This document shows positions 48,601 through 59,658 of a stretch of 64,000 nt of DNA, one piece after another (position 1 is the stretch's first letter; each line of letters opens with the position of its first letter). This DNA comes from Sipunculus nudus. Its lineage: Eukaryota; Annelida; Sipuncula; Golfingiida; Sipunculidae. Location: the NCBI GenBank assembly GCA_026874595.1, contig CM049312.1:49667429-49731428 (forward strand), in the 5' to 3' direction. The notes under the pieces are model-generated. The model saw nothing but the letters and a program-made list of their open reading frames with translations. It had not been told where the DNA came from and searched no databases. The translations under genes and the position numbers were made by a program.

Positions 48601-51600
48601 CAGAATTGAAAATGACGCCAAATCTCGCACAATATCTCTTTAAACGAAAATAAATGCGGTTTCACATGAATGCTTGTGATTTGGCAACATTTATTGATAG
48701 AGAGATCAAGTTTTTGGTATTCGATAACATTTGGCAAGGTTGACATGATCAAATATGATAACCTCTCACTGTTTTTTGTCAAACGAGAATAGACGATATT
48801 TCACAGAAATGTCAGAATACCTACATAAACGTATATTTTTTCTTATCCTATATACGACATTGTTCGTTCATACAACTCTGTCCACTCACCCTTCTTGTCT
48901 GTCTTCCAGTCTGTTTTATTTCCATTTCTGGCCAGCGGGTGACCTCTGGTCATTTTTTCTGTCTGTTCGTCCCCTCTCTCCTGGCCACAATTTTGCAGCA
49001 ATCGACTTGAAACTTACAGGGTTGATTGACGACCCAAAGTCTAGGTCACCTATTGTTTTTGGTCAACATAGGATAAAGGTCGAGGTCATCAAAAACGAGA
49101 TTGGGTGAGGTTTCTATTAAAGATGGCCTAGAGGCCACAAATTTGCAGGAATTATTTTGAAACTTAGAAAACTTATCGCCTACACCAATATCTTGAAATG
49201 ATTTTTTCATTTTTTTAATAAGACCGCTAGGGGGCGCTGCACCCTGAACACTACGTCATAACATTTTTTTTGCTTATCTCCATAATGTAAAGGTTACCTG
49301 CACAAACTGTAGCTCATTTTATTCGACATTCCATGGCCTTTCATCTGATATGTAGCAGGTTCAATATGTTGTTACCATGGTTACGCATTTTCGGGTTAAA
49401 TCTTGCTTATTTGAAAATGTTCATGCCACATATTCTTTCTTTGTAAATTATGTAGCTAGACATTTGCCAGCTTGACATGGCAGAACTGCAAATCACGCCA
49501 AATCCCGCACCATATGTCGTCATACTAGGATAAGAGTGATTTCACAGGAATGCTTATATCTCGGCGACATTTAAGGCTAGACTGATCTTGTTTTCTGTAA
49601 TCGGCAAAATACAAATCGGTAATCGGGAACATTTGGCAAGCTAGACAAAACTGCTAACCTCTGGCCGTTTCTTGTCAAACGAAAAATAACGAGATTTCAT
49701 GGAAATGTTTTACTTGGTCACTTTTACACTAGAAAGGTCTGCAGCTACTCAATGTCAGCATACCTACATAGTATTTGTTTCTGCTCCTCACAGCATTGCT
49801 CATTCATACGAGTCTTTCCACATCCCCTGTCTGTCTGTCTCTCTGTATGTATTTTATTCCATCTCAAGCAAGCGCGTGACCTCTGGTCATCTTGTTTTTA
49901 TGTTTGTTTGTCCGACTCTACATACCACAATTATGCAGCAACCGTTCTGAAACTTACAGGGATGAAAGACGATTAAAAGTCCTGGTACCCTTTTGTTTTT
50001 GGTCACAATAGGTAAAAGATCAAGGTCAAGGTCATCGAAAAACGTCAAACCCGTTTTTTCTCCATATCTTTGTAAAAATGGTCGTATCTACTTCATTCAT
50101 CGGCTCATTTATTTTGTCTTTCCAAGGCCTTCGCATGTCGTGCATTGATATCTCAAATGTGATTTTTCATTTTCGGAAAATAGCCACTGGGGGGCGCTGC
50201 ACTTGAAACACTTCTGCAAATCTTTCTTTTACATCTTTACCTTCCCAATAATATTTCTCTGGTCACCTGTTATCTCAGATGTCTCCCTTTGTCAGTATAT
50301 CTGTCTTTTTATCAGAAGTCTTCAATTTCGCCTGCTTGCAGATTCTTGCGTCTTACGATTATCAGTCTACAGGCCACATTTTAACAGGATTCCTTTTGAA
50401 ACTGGTACATTTTATGTCTAACACTAATATCTCGAAAGAGATTTTTCATTTTCGGAAAATATCTGCTAGGGGGCGCTGCACTCGAAACACTTCAAACATA
50501 TTTTTGGCCATATCTCAAAAGGACAAACCTAACCTACATAAACTATAGCTTATTGTGCTCCTCTTCACGTTACCCACATCTTTTGTCTGGTCATTTGTTA
50601 TCTCAGATGTGTCACTTTGTCAGTATGTCTGTCTGTCAGTATGTCTGTCTGTCAGTAGTTCCCAATTTCGCCGGCTTGCTGGTTCTTGCGTCTTACAATT
50701 AGCAATCTAGCGGCCACAGTTTTGCAGGAATCCTGTTAAAACTGGTACATCTTATGCCTTACACTTATATCTCAAAAGTGATTTTTCATTTTCGGAAATA
50801 TGCGCTAGGGGCCGCTGCACATGAACACATATCATCTTGTTTGGCCATATCTCCAAAACTATAAACCTAACCTACATAAAGTAAAGCTCATTTTGTTCCT
50901 CTTCACCTTCTCAAACAGATTATCTTGTCATCTTTTATCTAAGATATGTCACTTTGTCAGTATATCTGTCTGTATGTCAGTAGTCCTCAATTTTGTTTGT
51001 TGCTGTTTCTTGAACTTGACATATAGCATTCTACAGGCCATAGTTTGCAAGAATCGCTTTGTAACTTACACGTATCGTATATCGAAACAATTTCTGGGAG
51101 CTGTATGTGTATTTTATAGAGGATAAAGTTCAGGGTCAAGGTCATCAAAGCACGTCAAATTCTTATTTCCCTGATAACTTTGTCAATATTGGTCCTATCC
51201 TCACAAACAATGGCCCATTTACTCCCTAAAATTCATTTGATTATTTCCATGTCATTTCCGACAAGCGCTCGACCCCTAGTTGTCTAGTTTTTCGTTTTTC
51301 TGTCAGTTAACAACAATACTCAAAAGTTTTTTTACGGATTTTGAAGAAATTTTCAAGATGGCTCGGAAATGATACAAATTAAATTTGATTAATGAAGATT
51401 TTATAAAGGAAAAACCTGCATTTTTGACAATGTCATAATGCGGAGGTCTGCGCTCTCTGAGTGCAAATTTCTAGCTTAATTCATTATTTTTATATTCAAG
51501 CTCAAGACTTTATTTTTTTTAAAATTTATTTCTCTTTCCGTTTCTTTCTTATGTTGAATATGCCCCTCATTTGAATAAATGACACAATGTAACTCATTTA

Positions 51601-51955
51601 TTTTGTGGAAAATTGTACTTAATTTGTTAAATGTTGATGCGGTTTTTTTTACATGTAATTATACTGATGAGCTTATGACAAGTTTAGATCATGGATCTGT
51701 GGCCTTTTTAATTTCTGAATAAAGTATTCTATTCACTGTAACTGACCGACACAACATTTCAAACATGTGTATAAACTAGAATTTGCACTCAGAGACAATA
51801 GACCTCCACCAAGACAGCTCATTATCCCCATATAGCCTTGTCAGATATGCAGCCGGATTAGCCCTAATAATATATTTTTTAGCAATGTCGCTTACAGACA
51901 GACAAACCAACGCCGCATAAACAAAACCCTCGCTTGGCTGAGGTTTTAATAACCA
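45685..51955 (-). repeat. Dispersed-family cluster, minus orientation
   Basis: Minus-strand relatives of the 11-13 kb and 35-42 kb repeats. Element starts (complement of CGACCAGAGGTCG...CTTGCCGG) are visible near 47162, 48960, 49895 and 51290. CTCF-like cores lie at 49224, 50184, 50463 and 50802. AGGTCA arrays lie near 46678, 47269, 47580, 50013 and 51140. A truncated hairpin GCTTGCC...GGCAAGC lies at 45738-45760. The ends of the interval are imperfect inverted repeats: TATTACCTCCGCTAACGG with GCGGTGTTGG at 45687, and the reverse of the same text (AACGCCGC ... TGAGGTTTTAATAA) at 51910-51951. No coding frame is credible. Confidence 0.8.
51442..51807. mobile_element. Possible MITE with ~32-bp inverted ends
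   Basis: GGAGGTCTGCGCTCTCTGAG...TTTCTAG at 51442-51474 is the imperfect reverse complement of CTAGAATTTGCACTCAGAGA...GACCTCC at 51776-51807. The interior is AT-rich and non-coding. No target duplication was identified. Confidence 0.5.
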
Positions 51956-53045
51956 GATAATACAAGTTCCTGTGACAGGAGTTTATGCAAGTGACTGAAG
52001 TATGAGTTCATAGCATTGTCGGCTGAACAGATTCTTCGTTCTATGTGTCAATGAAAAGTTTGGTTTCAGTAGTTCCACCTGGACACAAAATGTGTTATTG
52101 ACAATATAGTTCAACATTATGAAAAAGCAGCATTTTACTTGACTTGTCAATCCCATATGTGGTGTAAACAAATCCAAAGATTTGTCCAAACAGAAGGGGC
52201 CCAAAGGTGGGGGGAGGGCTCTCCTAAATCCTGGATCCAGTATTGAGTGTCACGCTCATGACTGCATGGGGAAAACACCGCGTCATCAACACAATTAACA
52301 TCAGAGACAGAAGTGCGATGGTACAGCTTAAGTATATTGCAGCCTTTGTTGGCCGTTAGATAGACTCCCGCTGAGGAATTTTAAAGGCACATTGAAATTT
52401 TAGCCATAATTAGGCGTTTTGTCACGAAAATCCACAATTTTGAAAAACAGGAAAGATTATTACTAAAAGAGCTCACAAAAGCACAACATATTATACCCAA
52501 TGCCTCATTAAGTCTCAAAACATATTTAGGAGCTTGTTCTACGGAATGGTATTGCTATACTACGTGTGGCCAACTTTTCGACTCACTAATGAATGTTTTA
52601 TTCCTCGCGCCTTCCAGATAGGCTACAGCTGATTGTGTCCCGAGTTGGAAAAAAGAATCCAAATTTTGTTGGGACGTAATCAACATGCTAGCATCGTGAA
52701 TTGTTGATGAGAATTTCTTGCGAGGGGCCGGTTGTCCTTAAGAACAGCCCCAATTTCAGCTCCTCGCTTCCCGAGTGTCCATTAAAATTTAAGTCTCGCC
52801 CTGTTCTGGAACAAAAAACCGCCTGCACTGGGAAAGTTCTTGTGTGAAATGCAGCATCACGTGAAAGCAAGGTGATGTCACATGAACGCGTAATCTAATT
52901 CATGCGTTTATATTTACAGAATCTTGTTGGTTTTGTTCGGGTTTTAGTTCCGTTTAATGTATATCACGGCTTATCATGTACATGTGGGAATTCCCGTAGT
53001 TAAGCACCTCTAAACTTTATTTTACGTTTTAAGGGAACCAGTGTT
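51956..53045. other. Unassigned DNA
   Basis: No gene supportable. Short frames on the minus strand (51983-52204, 52688-52870) lack domains. A GGTGGGGGGAGGG tract near 52206 is followed by CCTGGATCC, a motif also seen near 56212, probably an old shared repeat. Confidence 0.5.
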
Positions 53046-54638
53046 CATATCAACCTCAAGCATTCTTCTTGGTCATATCAACCTCAAACATTCTAATTGG
53101 TCATATCAACCTCAAGCATTCTAATTGGTCATATCAACCTCAAACATTCTTCTTGTTCATATCAATCTCAAACATTCTTCTTGGTCATATCAACCTCAAG
53201 CATTCTAATTGGTCATATCAACCTCAAACATTCTTCTTGTTCATATCAATCTCAAACATTCTTTTTGGTCATATCAATCTCAAGCATTCCTCTTGGTCAT
53301 ATCAACCTCAAACAATCGACTGGTCATATCAACCTCAAACAATCGTCTTGGTCATATCAACCGCAAACATTCCTCTTGGTCATATCAACCTCAAAAATTC
53401 TTCTTGGTCATATCAACATCAAACAATCTTCTTGTTCATATCAATCTCAAACATTCTTCTTGGTCATATCAACCTCAAACAATCTTCTTGGCCATATCAA
53501 CCTCAAACATTCTTCTTGGTCATATTAACCTCAAACGTTCTTCTTGGTCATATCAACCTCAAACATTCTTCTTGGTTATATTAACCTCAAACAATCGTCT
53601 TGGTCATATCAACCTCAAACATTCTTCTTGGTCATATGAACCTCAAACAATCGTCTATGTCATATCAACCTCAAACATTCGTCTTGGTCATATCAACCTT
53701 AAACATTCGTCTTGGTCATATCAACCTCAAACATTCTTCTTGGTCATATTAACCTCAAACATTCGTCTTGGTTATATCAACCTCAAACATTCGTCTTGGT
53801 CATATCAACCTCAAACAATCGTCTTGGTCATATCAACCTCAAACATTCGTCTTGGTCATATCAACCTTAAACATTCGTTTTGGTCATATCAACCTCAAAC
53901 ATTCTAATTGGTCATATCAACTTCAAACATTCTTCTTGGTCATATTAACTTCAAACATTCTTCTTGGTCATATCAACTTCAAAAATTCGTCTTGGTCATA
54001 TCAACCTCAAACATTCTTCTTGGTCATATCAAATGCAAACAATCATCTTGGTCATATCAACCTTTAACATTCTTCTTGGTCATATCAACCTCAAACATTC
54101 TTCTTGGTCATATCAACTTCAAACATTCTTCTTGGTCCTATCAACATCAAACAATCTTCTTGTTCATATCAACCTCAAACATTCTTCTTGGTCATATCAA
54201 CCTCAAACATTCTTCTTGGTCATATCAACCTCAAACAATCTTCTTGGTCCAATCGTCTTGGTCATATCAACCTCAAACAATCGTCTTGGCCATATCAACC
54301 TCAAACATTCTTCTTGGTCATATCAACCTCAAACAATCTTCTTGGTCCAATCGTCTTGGTCATATCAACCTCAAACATTCGTCTTGGTCATATCAACCTC
54401 AATCATTCTTCTTGGTCAAATCAAGCTCAAACATTCTTCTTGGTCATATCAACCTCAAACAATCGCCTTGGTCATATCAACCTCAAGCATTCTTCTTGGT
54501 CATGTACATCAAACAATCTTCTTGGACAAATCATCCTCAAACATTCTTTTTGGACATATCAACCTCAAACATTCTTCTAGGTCATATCAACCTCAAACAA
54601 TCTTCTTGGTCATACCATCAGCAAGCATCCTTTTTGGT
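53046..54638. repeat. 28-bp minisatellite, ~56 units
   Basis: Unit CATATCAACCTCAAACATTC plus TTCTTGGT, 28 bp. Sub-types at the variable site are ATTCTTCTT, ATTCGTCTT, AATCGTCTT, AATCTTCTT and ATTCTAATT. An 84-bp (three-unit) higher-order step is visible at the left end (AAGCATTCTAATTGG near 53114 and 53198). Two shortened units (CTTGGTCCAATCG) near 54245 and 54350 look like deletion hybrids that were then duplicated. Because 28 is not a multiple of three and the unit has no stop in any plus phase, all three plus frames stay open for hundreds of codons. These are not genes. Confidence 0.95.
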
Positions 54639-55530
54639 TTTTGCCATTCACCTAAGACCTGACATATGCTATATAAACATGCGTTTTCAAAATTGTTCTT
54701 CAAATTGCTACTTTTATTGACTCCACCAGGAGAGAAGGCGTTCACTCCCGTTTGTTGGGGTGTTTTTGTTCACAACATTACTAACGCAATCTTGAATGGA
54801 ATCTCATGAAATTTTCAGAGCATTTCGGAAGTGGGCCAAGGAAGGTGTGCATCCAGCATCATCTCCTGATTCTGAAGCGTCATTAATGAATATTCACAAA
54901 TGTACGGTTACTTATCTCGAATGAACCTGGGAATATTGGACAAAAAATAAGAAATACTGACAAGGTCCAGCCTCCTGTTCACGTCACTGTCGAGCCCACA
55001 CAGTGATGATGTCCAGTTTGTTTGCAGAGCGTTTTGGAAATGTGTGCTCTTAGTTCTGAGGTGAGTGGATGCACGCACCAGTAAGGGAGCATCCTGCCAC
55101 AGGGACCCCTAAAGCGGAAGCATGTATCCATTGGGATGCAGGTTCCTAGTTATTTTATATTCTTATATAGTCACCAAAAAGCCCAATTTTCAGACTAACA
55201 TTTGTTAACCATCAGAAAGTAACTTATATATAAATATCCATCTTTTAAAGTCTCATATTTACCTACTTTTCACAATGTTGGAAGGCATTTTGCCACATCT
55301 TCGCACATATGTTTCATATGAATTATTCATTATATCTTTAATTGTAATATATAAAACGGTACCTTTCGTGCTTTACCGACAATAAAACAATTTGAAAGTA
55401 TTTGTTTATATCCAGCAATGACTAGAAACCAATAACGCCGCTTTCATCTTTCAACTATCCCTAAATATAACAGTGGTGGAATTCTAAACAAAATCTTTTA
55501 AGTAAATATATTTACTTCTTTTTTCTGTTT
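54639..55530. other. Unassigned DNA
   Basis: No supported gene or RNA. The sequence around 54740-55140 reads like an old dispersed repeat but has no second copy in the window. Confidence 0.5.
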
Positions 55531-55535
55531 TTTTT

Positions 55536-57565
55536 TTGTCCTCGCTGTACAGGCCACAATTTTTAAGAAATCGTTCTGAAACTTTCAGGATTGAAGTATA
55601 CCCGTTATGGCTCGGTGTCTATTTTTTTGGTAAAAATCGGTCGAAAATCATGGTCAAGGTCACCAAAATACCTACAAAATCAGGTTTTCCTCTTACTTGT
55701 CGCCCTACAGGCCACAATTTTGCAGGAATAGTTTTGAAACCGATACATTTGATGTTATACAACAATATCTGGAAACCAATTTTCATGGCTTTTCAAGAAA
55801 ATGGCTACCAGGGGGCGTTGATATGGAACGCTTAAATATCCTTCTTTTGCACTATCTCAAAAACTGTAAACGATATCAAAACATTTAATGCAGCATCTAA
55901 AAGTAGAATCCATTGGCGTATTTCTAGGTAAAATTGGCTTTATTATATTGTAACCTTGATTACCTGTTTTTGGGTAGAAGTTATGAAACATAAAAATATC
56001 TAATATTAGTAAATAATGCCCCACAAAGGCCCCTACTCCTTTTGTCCTTTACTGGCCTCCACTTTGAGGATTTGCATTCATTTAGAGTTCACTTACCTTT
56101 TCAAAAGGGAATTGAAGCCAATACAATGAAGGAGTCTCCCCGAATGTTAGTGAATGCAGTCATTGCTTTGCTAGGAAACACTGGCACAATTTTCATACAA
56201 GGGACGGATCCAGGATTTTTGCAGTCTGGCCGGGGGTGGGGGCTAGAATCGCAAACTATGAGAATTTGCATATTTATCGTATGCATATATAAATATATAT
56301 ATATATTATATATTTGTATATATATATATATATATATATTATATGCATTATATATATATATTATATATATATAATTAATAAAAATGTTCATTTTTTTTAT
56401 ATGGGAACTTTACCGGTTAAATTTTAAAGCCACATAAAATTGCCTCATTATGTAGTTGCCATAGTAACATATTTTGGGGAAAATATATGAAATTTTAAAA
56501 TTGTTATCCTTATTTTGTAACTTTGTCTTTAGTTTTTTGCATCAATCTTATTTTAAGTCTCGCAAACATTTCGCACAGTATATCATCAAACGAGATTTTG
56601 CGAGATATCTCTTAATGATGCCCTAGAGGCCCCAGTTTTAGAGTAAATGTTTCATAACTCATATATTATATGTTATACAGTTATATCTCGGAATAATTTT
56701 TAATATAGGCACCAGGGGGCGCTGTAGCAGAAACACTTAAAATTATCATTTTTGTCCTAGAAATTCAAACCTATAAAAAATTGTCACAACATTTATTACA
56801 GGATCTGAAACTAGGATGAATGGGCTTATTTCTGGTGACACTTGACCTCATTCTGCCGTTACCATTGGTGACCTGTTATTTCCTTGAATTTGTACCTTTA
56901 TTTTTGTAACTTTGTCAATTTAAAGCTAGAGAAGTCTCTTTTTTTGGCATTAGGTAGCATTTAAGTAGATTAACAAGATTTTATTTCAAATCTCGCAATA
57001 TCTCGCAAAATATCTCTTCAAATGAGATTTTTCGAGATATCACTTAATTACGCCCTAGAGGCCAAATTTTGCAGCAATCGTTTTGAAACTGATAAATTTT
57101 TTTGTTTTACAATAATATCTCGAAATCAGTTTTTCATTTTTTGTATTTGACCACCGTGGGCGCTTCACAACAAACACTACAAACACTGTGCCATATCTCC
57201 AAAGTTATATATAATATTCTAATTTTTATTGCTGCACGTGAAACAAGGATCATTCGCCTAAGACTCGGCCATATTCTGCTATTATCATGATTAACTAATT
57301 TACAGTAAAGATGTCGAAGTTAAAAGTATTCAGATATTGCTATATCCTATGCAGTCTCACGTTTCCTGCGATCGCTTTGAAACTTTTACAGTTGGTACAT
57401 ATCTATTATCCCATGAAGCCTATTTGTTTCCGTCAAGATTGGTTTAAGGTCAAGGTCATAAGCATGCACCAATGTCGTATTATCTTCATAACTTCGTCAA
57501 CAATGGTCGTATCCACATAAAATGAAGCTCAATCTGCTCGCCTCTCCATTCCTCATAATCTTAAA
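55536..57565 (-). repeat. Dispersed-family fragments, minus orientation
   Basis: Carries the complements of the family landmarks: GGCCACAATTTTGCAGGAAT (55712), GTTTTGAAACTGATA, CTCGAAATCAGTTTTTCATT, CTCF-like cores at 55805, 56709 and 57151, AGGTCA-type blocks at 55651 and 57445, and TCTCGCAA/GAGATATC text. It is more diverged than copies A and B. Confidence 0.75.
56286..56375. repeat. Interrupted (TA)n microsatellite
   Basis: TA-rich tract interrupted by TTATATT and TTTGTATA. Confidence 0.95.
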
Positions 57566-57589
57566 GGGGGTGGATTTTAAATATAAACC

Positions 57590-57870
57590 CACTTAATTAA
57601 TTAAATCCTTCCACGGACATCGTAACCAGGGACGTCCCACGCGTTACATTTCCACAGTAAATCCAATAATAAAGGTTAAAATGAGAAAAATCAGGCCCAA
57701 GGGGGCTGCCATGTTGGCTTGCTCGGCCCAGGCATTGCTGACGTGACGGGAACCCTACTACAGCAGCACAGTGATTGGCCTCAGGGGCTGTACCCTCCAG
57801 CAAGGAGGCTGGTCAGCGGAGGGCCATTTGCTTGCGCTGCAGTGGTTTCTACGCGGAGGTTAAAGTAAAT
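57590..57870. promoter_or_regulatory. Promoter-like GC-richer patch
   Basis: Contains CRE-like TGACGTGACG (57740), an inverted CCAAT (TGATTGGCC, about 57773), and GCTGCCATGTTGGC (YY1-like, about 57706) within 80 bp, in otherwise AT-rich DNA. A 68-codon minus frame crosses it without a recognisable domain. It could be a promoter or a promoter-derived dispersed repeat; direction is not clear. Confidence 0.25.
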
Positions 57871-59008
57871 ATCCTGAGAGAGCAGCATAGCTAAAAGCAT
57901 TCTCCTCACGCGAGATCTCGTTTATGAAGGGGATAGATCTCTGCCAATCAATGTGCACAAGGCACTTTTTTAGTCGAACGCAAATATACCTTACTCTTAC
58001 AAAACATTAATACAGTTTACATCATATTCTTGTACAATTTAATTATTTATTTGATCAGAAGTGTCCATCTGGCTTCATTTTTGTATTTGCAAATATAATA
58101 AGGTAATCATATAAGATGTAAATATTATATGATCTTAGGGGCACAATTTCCTTTTGCACTATGTGGAGCGGGTGTGGGCGGGATGAACCCCTCCCTGAAT
58201 GCGGGAAATGGTCACAAATGTCTTTCCAAACTTCAGCCATTTTGAAGCACATTTGGCGTAAAATAACGCGGAATATTCTCGCTTCATAAACCAACAGATT
58301 TCTAAAAAATACTAAGGGCAGCAAACGTCCCCTTAGAAACTCCCCTCTCTCCAACCCTTCGATCCGCTACGGGTTATATCACAATAAATTTCTTGTTTAA
58401 ATTCTTGAAATCTGCATGGATTATTTAATTTGTGCTTTAATGATTGGATCCCATGCACAAAATCACGGAACAGAGTAATTAAGGCCATATAATAAGTTAT
58501 TGTGTAAAGTTAGTTATTAGGTATTTCTGAAAAATTAAATTTTTGTAAACAACGCCATTTTTATTAACAGTTGACTACACAACACTACCAGTCATCACAG
58601 TACGGCTCCAATCAAAGAAAGTGGATGGCAGACTCATTAAAAGTAACAAATGTTTAATGTTCATACAAACAAAAGTTTCCATTTGACTTGATTGTCGTTC
58701 TTAAATAAGAAAAGATGTAGCCATATGAGTTGTAACATGTAGTATGCATATTTGATTATGTTATAATAGTCTGCATATTCAACTTTACGATTCTGGTTAT
58801 ACCCCCCCCCCCCCCCCAATCAGTCTGGGTATTTTAGTCTTATTACGTTATAATAAATAGCCTAGAGAGAAGAAATAGGCACAAGGTTTACTTAAATGTA
58901 GCCGGTTATTCTATATGACAATGTCTGTTTCAGTGTAATGAGATATGTGAAACAGACAGACTGTTCCATATCGACCCAGTCAATGTGTCATATAAATTGT
59001 CTGGTTTT
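57871..59008. other. Unassigned DNA with a 16-C run
   Basis: Mostly AT-rich; C run at 58802-58817. Nothing else supportable. Confidence 0.55.
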
Positions 59009-59122
59009 TCAGTCAATTTATAAAATGCCTGATAATTTCAGTCATATTATAAAGAGCCTGAGTGAATCAGGCAATTTGTAAATTGACTGAAAATTTAAGG
59101 CAATTTACAAATTGACTGATTT
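59009..59122. repeat. 24-bp inverted repeat plus third arm
   Basis: TCAGTCAATTTATAAAATGC (first 20 of 24 bp, 59009-59032) pairs with 59067-59090 with two mismatches and a 34-nt loop. A third related arm (GGCAATTTACAAATTGACTG) follows at about 59099-59118. It could fold into alternative hairpins. Confidence 0.8.
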
Positions 59123-59149
59123 TACACATTGACTGTAACAAATGCAAAC

Positions 59150-59658
59150 AATAGCACGTGCCAAACGGTTTAGGCATGGGATTGGTAAATGGGCGCGATT
59201 CTAGGGTGACATGTGACGTCCAGGGGCATGTGGTCAACCATGTTTATATACAGTGGTTGCCCCGGCAATCAAGTGAAACCCGCTGTGGTTCCATGTCGTG
59301 AGCACATCCCTTTTGAAGGGATCTCTCATTGTCTAAATAGACCTTGATCCTGTACGGAGGTTGATAGTAAACAACACGCGATCTCAGCGAAGTTCAACCG
59401 TATTTGTTCGAGCAAGAGATGTGACAGTGCGAACGGGTAGGCCTACTGTCAAGTGACAAGGAAACATCATTGAACGAGGATGATAACACTGGGCGGGACT
59501 GTCAGGCCTGGTATACATGGTGTCGACGCATTAACTTTACACCGATGCCGACCAGTACGCGTGTGCTACAATGAGAGAAGGTGCCCGCGCGCCTGGCTGG
59601 GCCGATACCGATTGTGTCATCTAACATCCCGACTTGGGAGTACTTTGTCTTTCAGAGG
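59150..59658 (+). promoter_or_regulatory. Possible promoter and 5' exon ending at a splice donor
   Basis: This stretch is GC-richer than its surroundings. It has a CRE-like GTGACGTCC (59214), a TATA-like GTTTATATACA (59240), and later a possible mini-exon between TTTGTCTTTCAG (acceptor, about 59647-59658) and GGTGAGTGGG (donor, about 59663). The donor is the first unit of the following minisatellite. A 64-codon frame at 59480-59674 has no recognised domain. This is inference from isolated signals only. Confidence 0.2.

Noticed and set aside
53069-54720. Long open frames of up to 270 codons over the 28-bp repeat
   Set aside because: Open only because the unit lacks stops; three overlapping frames read the same text and no domain or splice context is seen.
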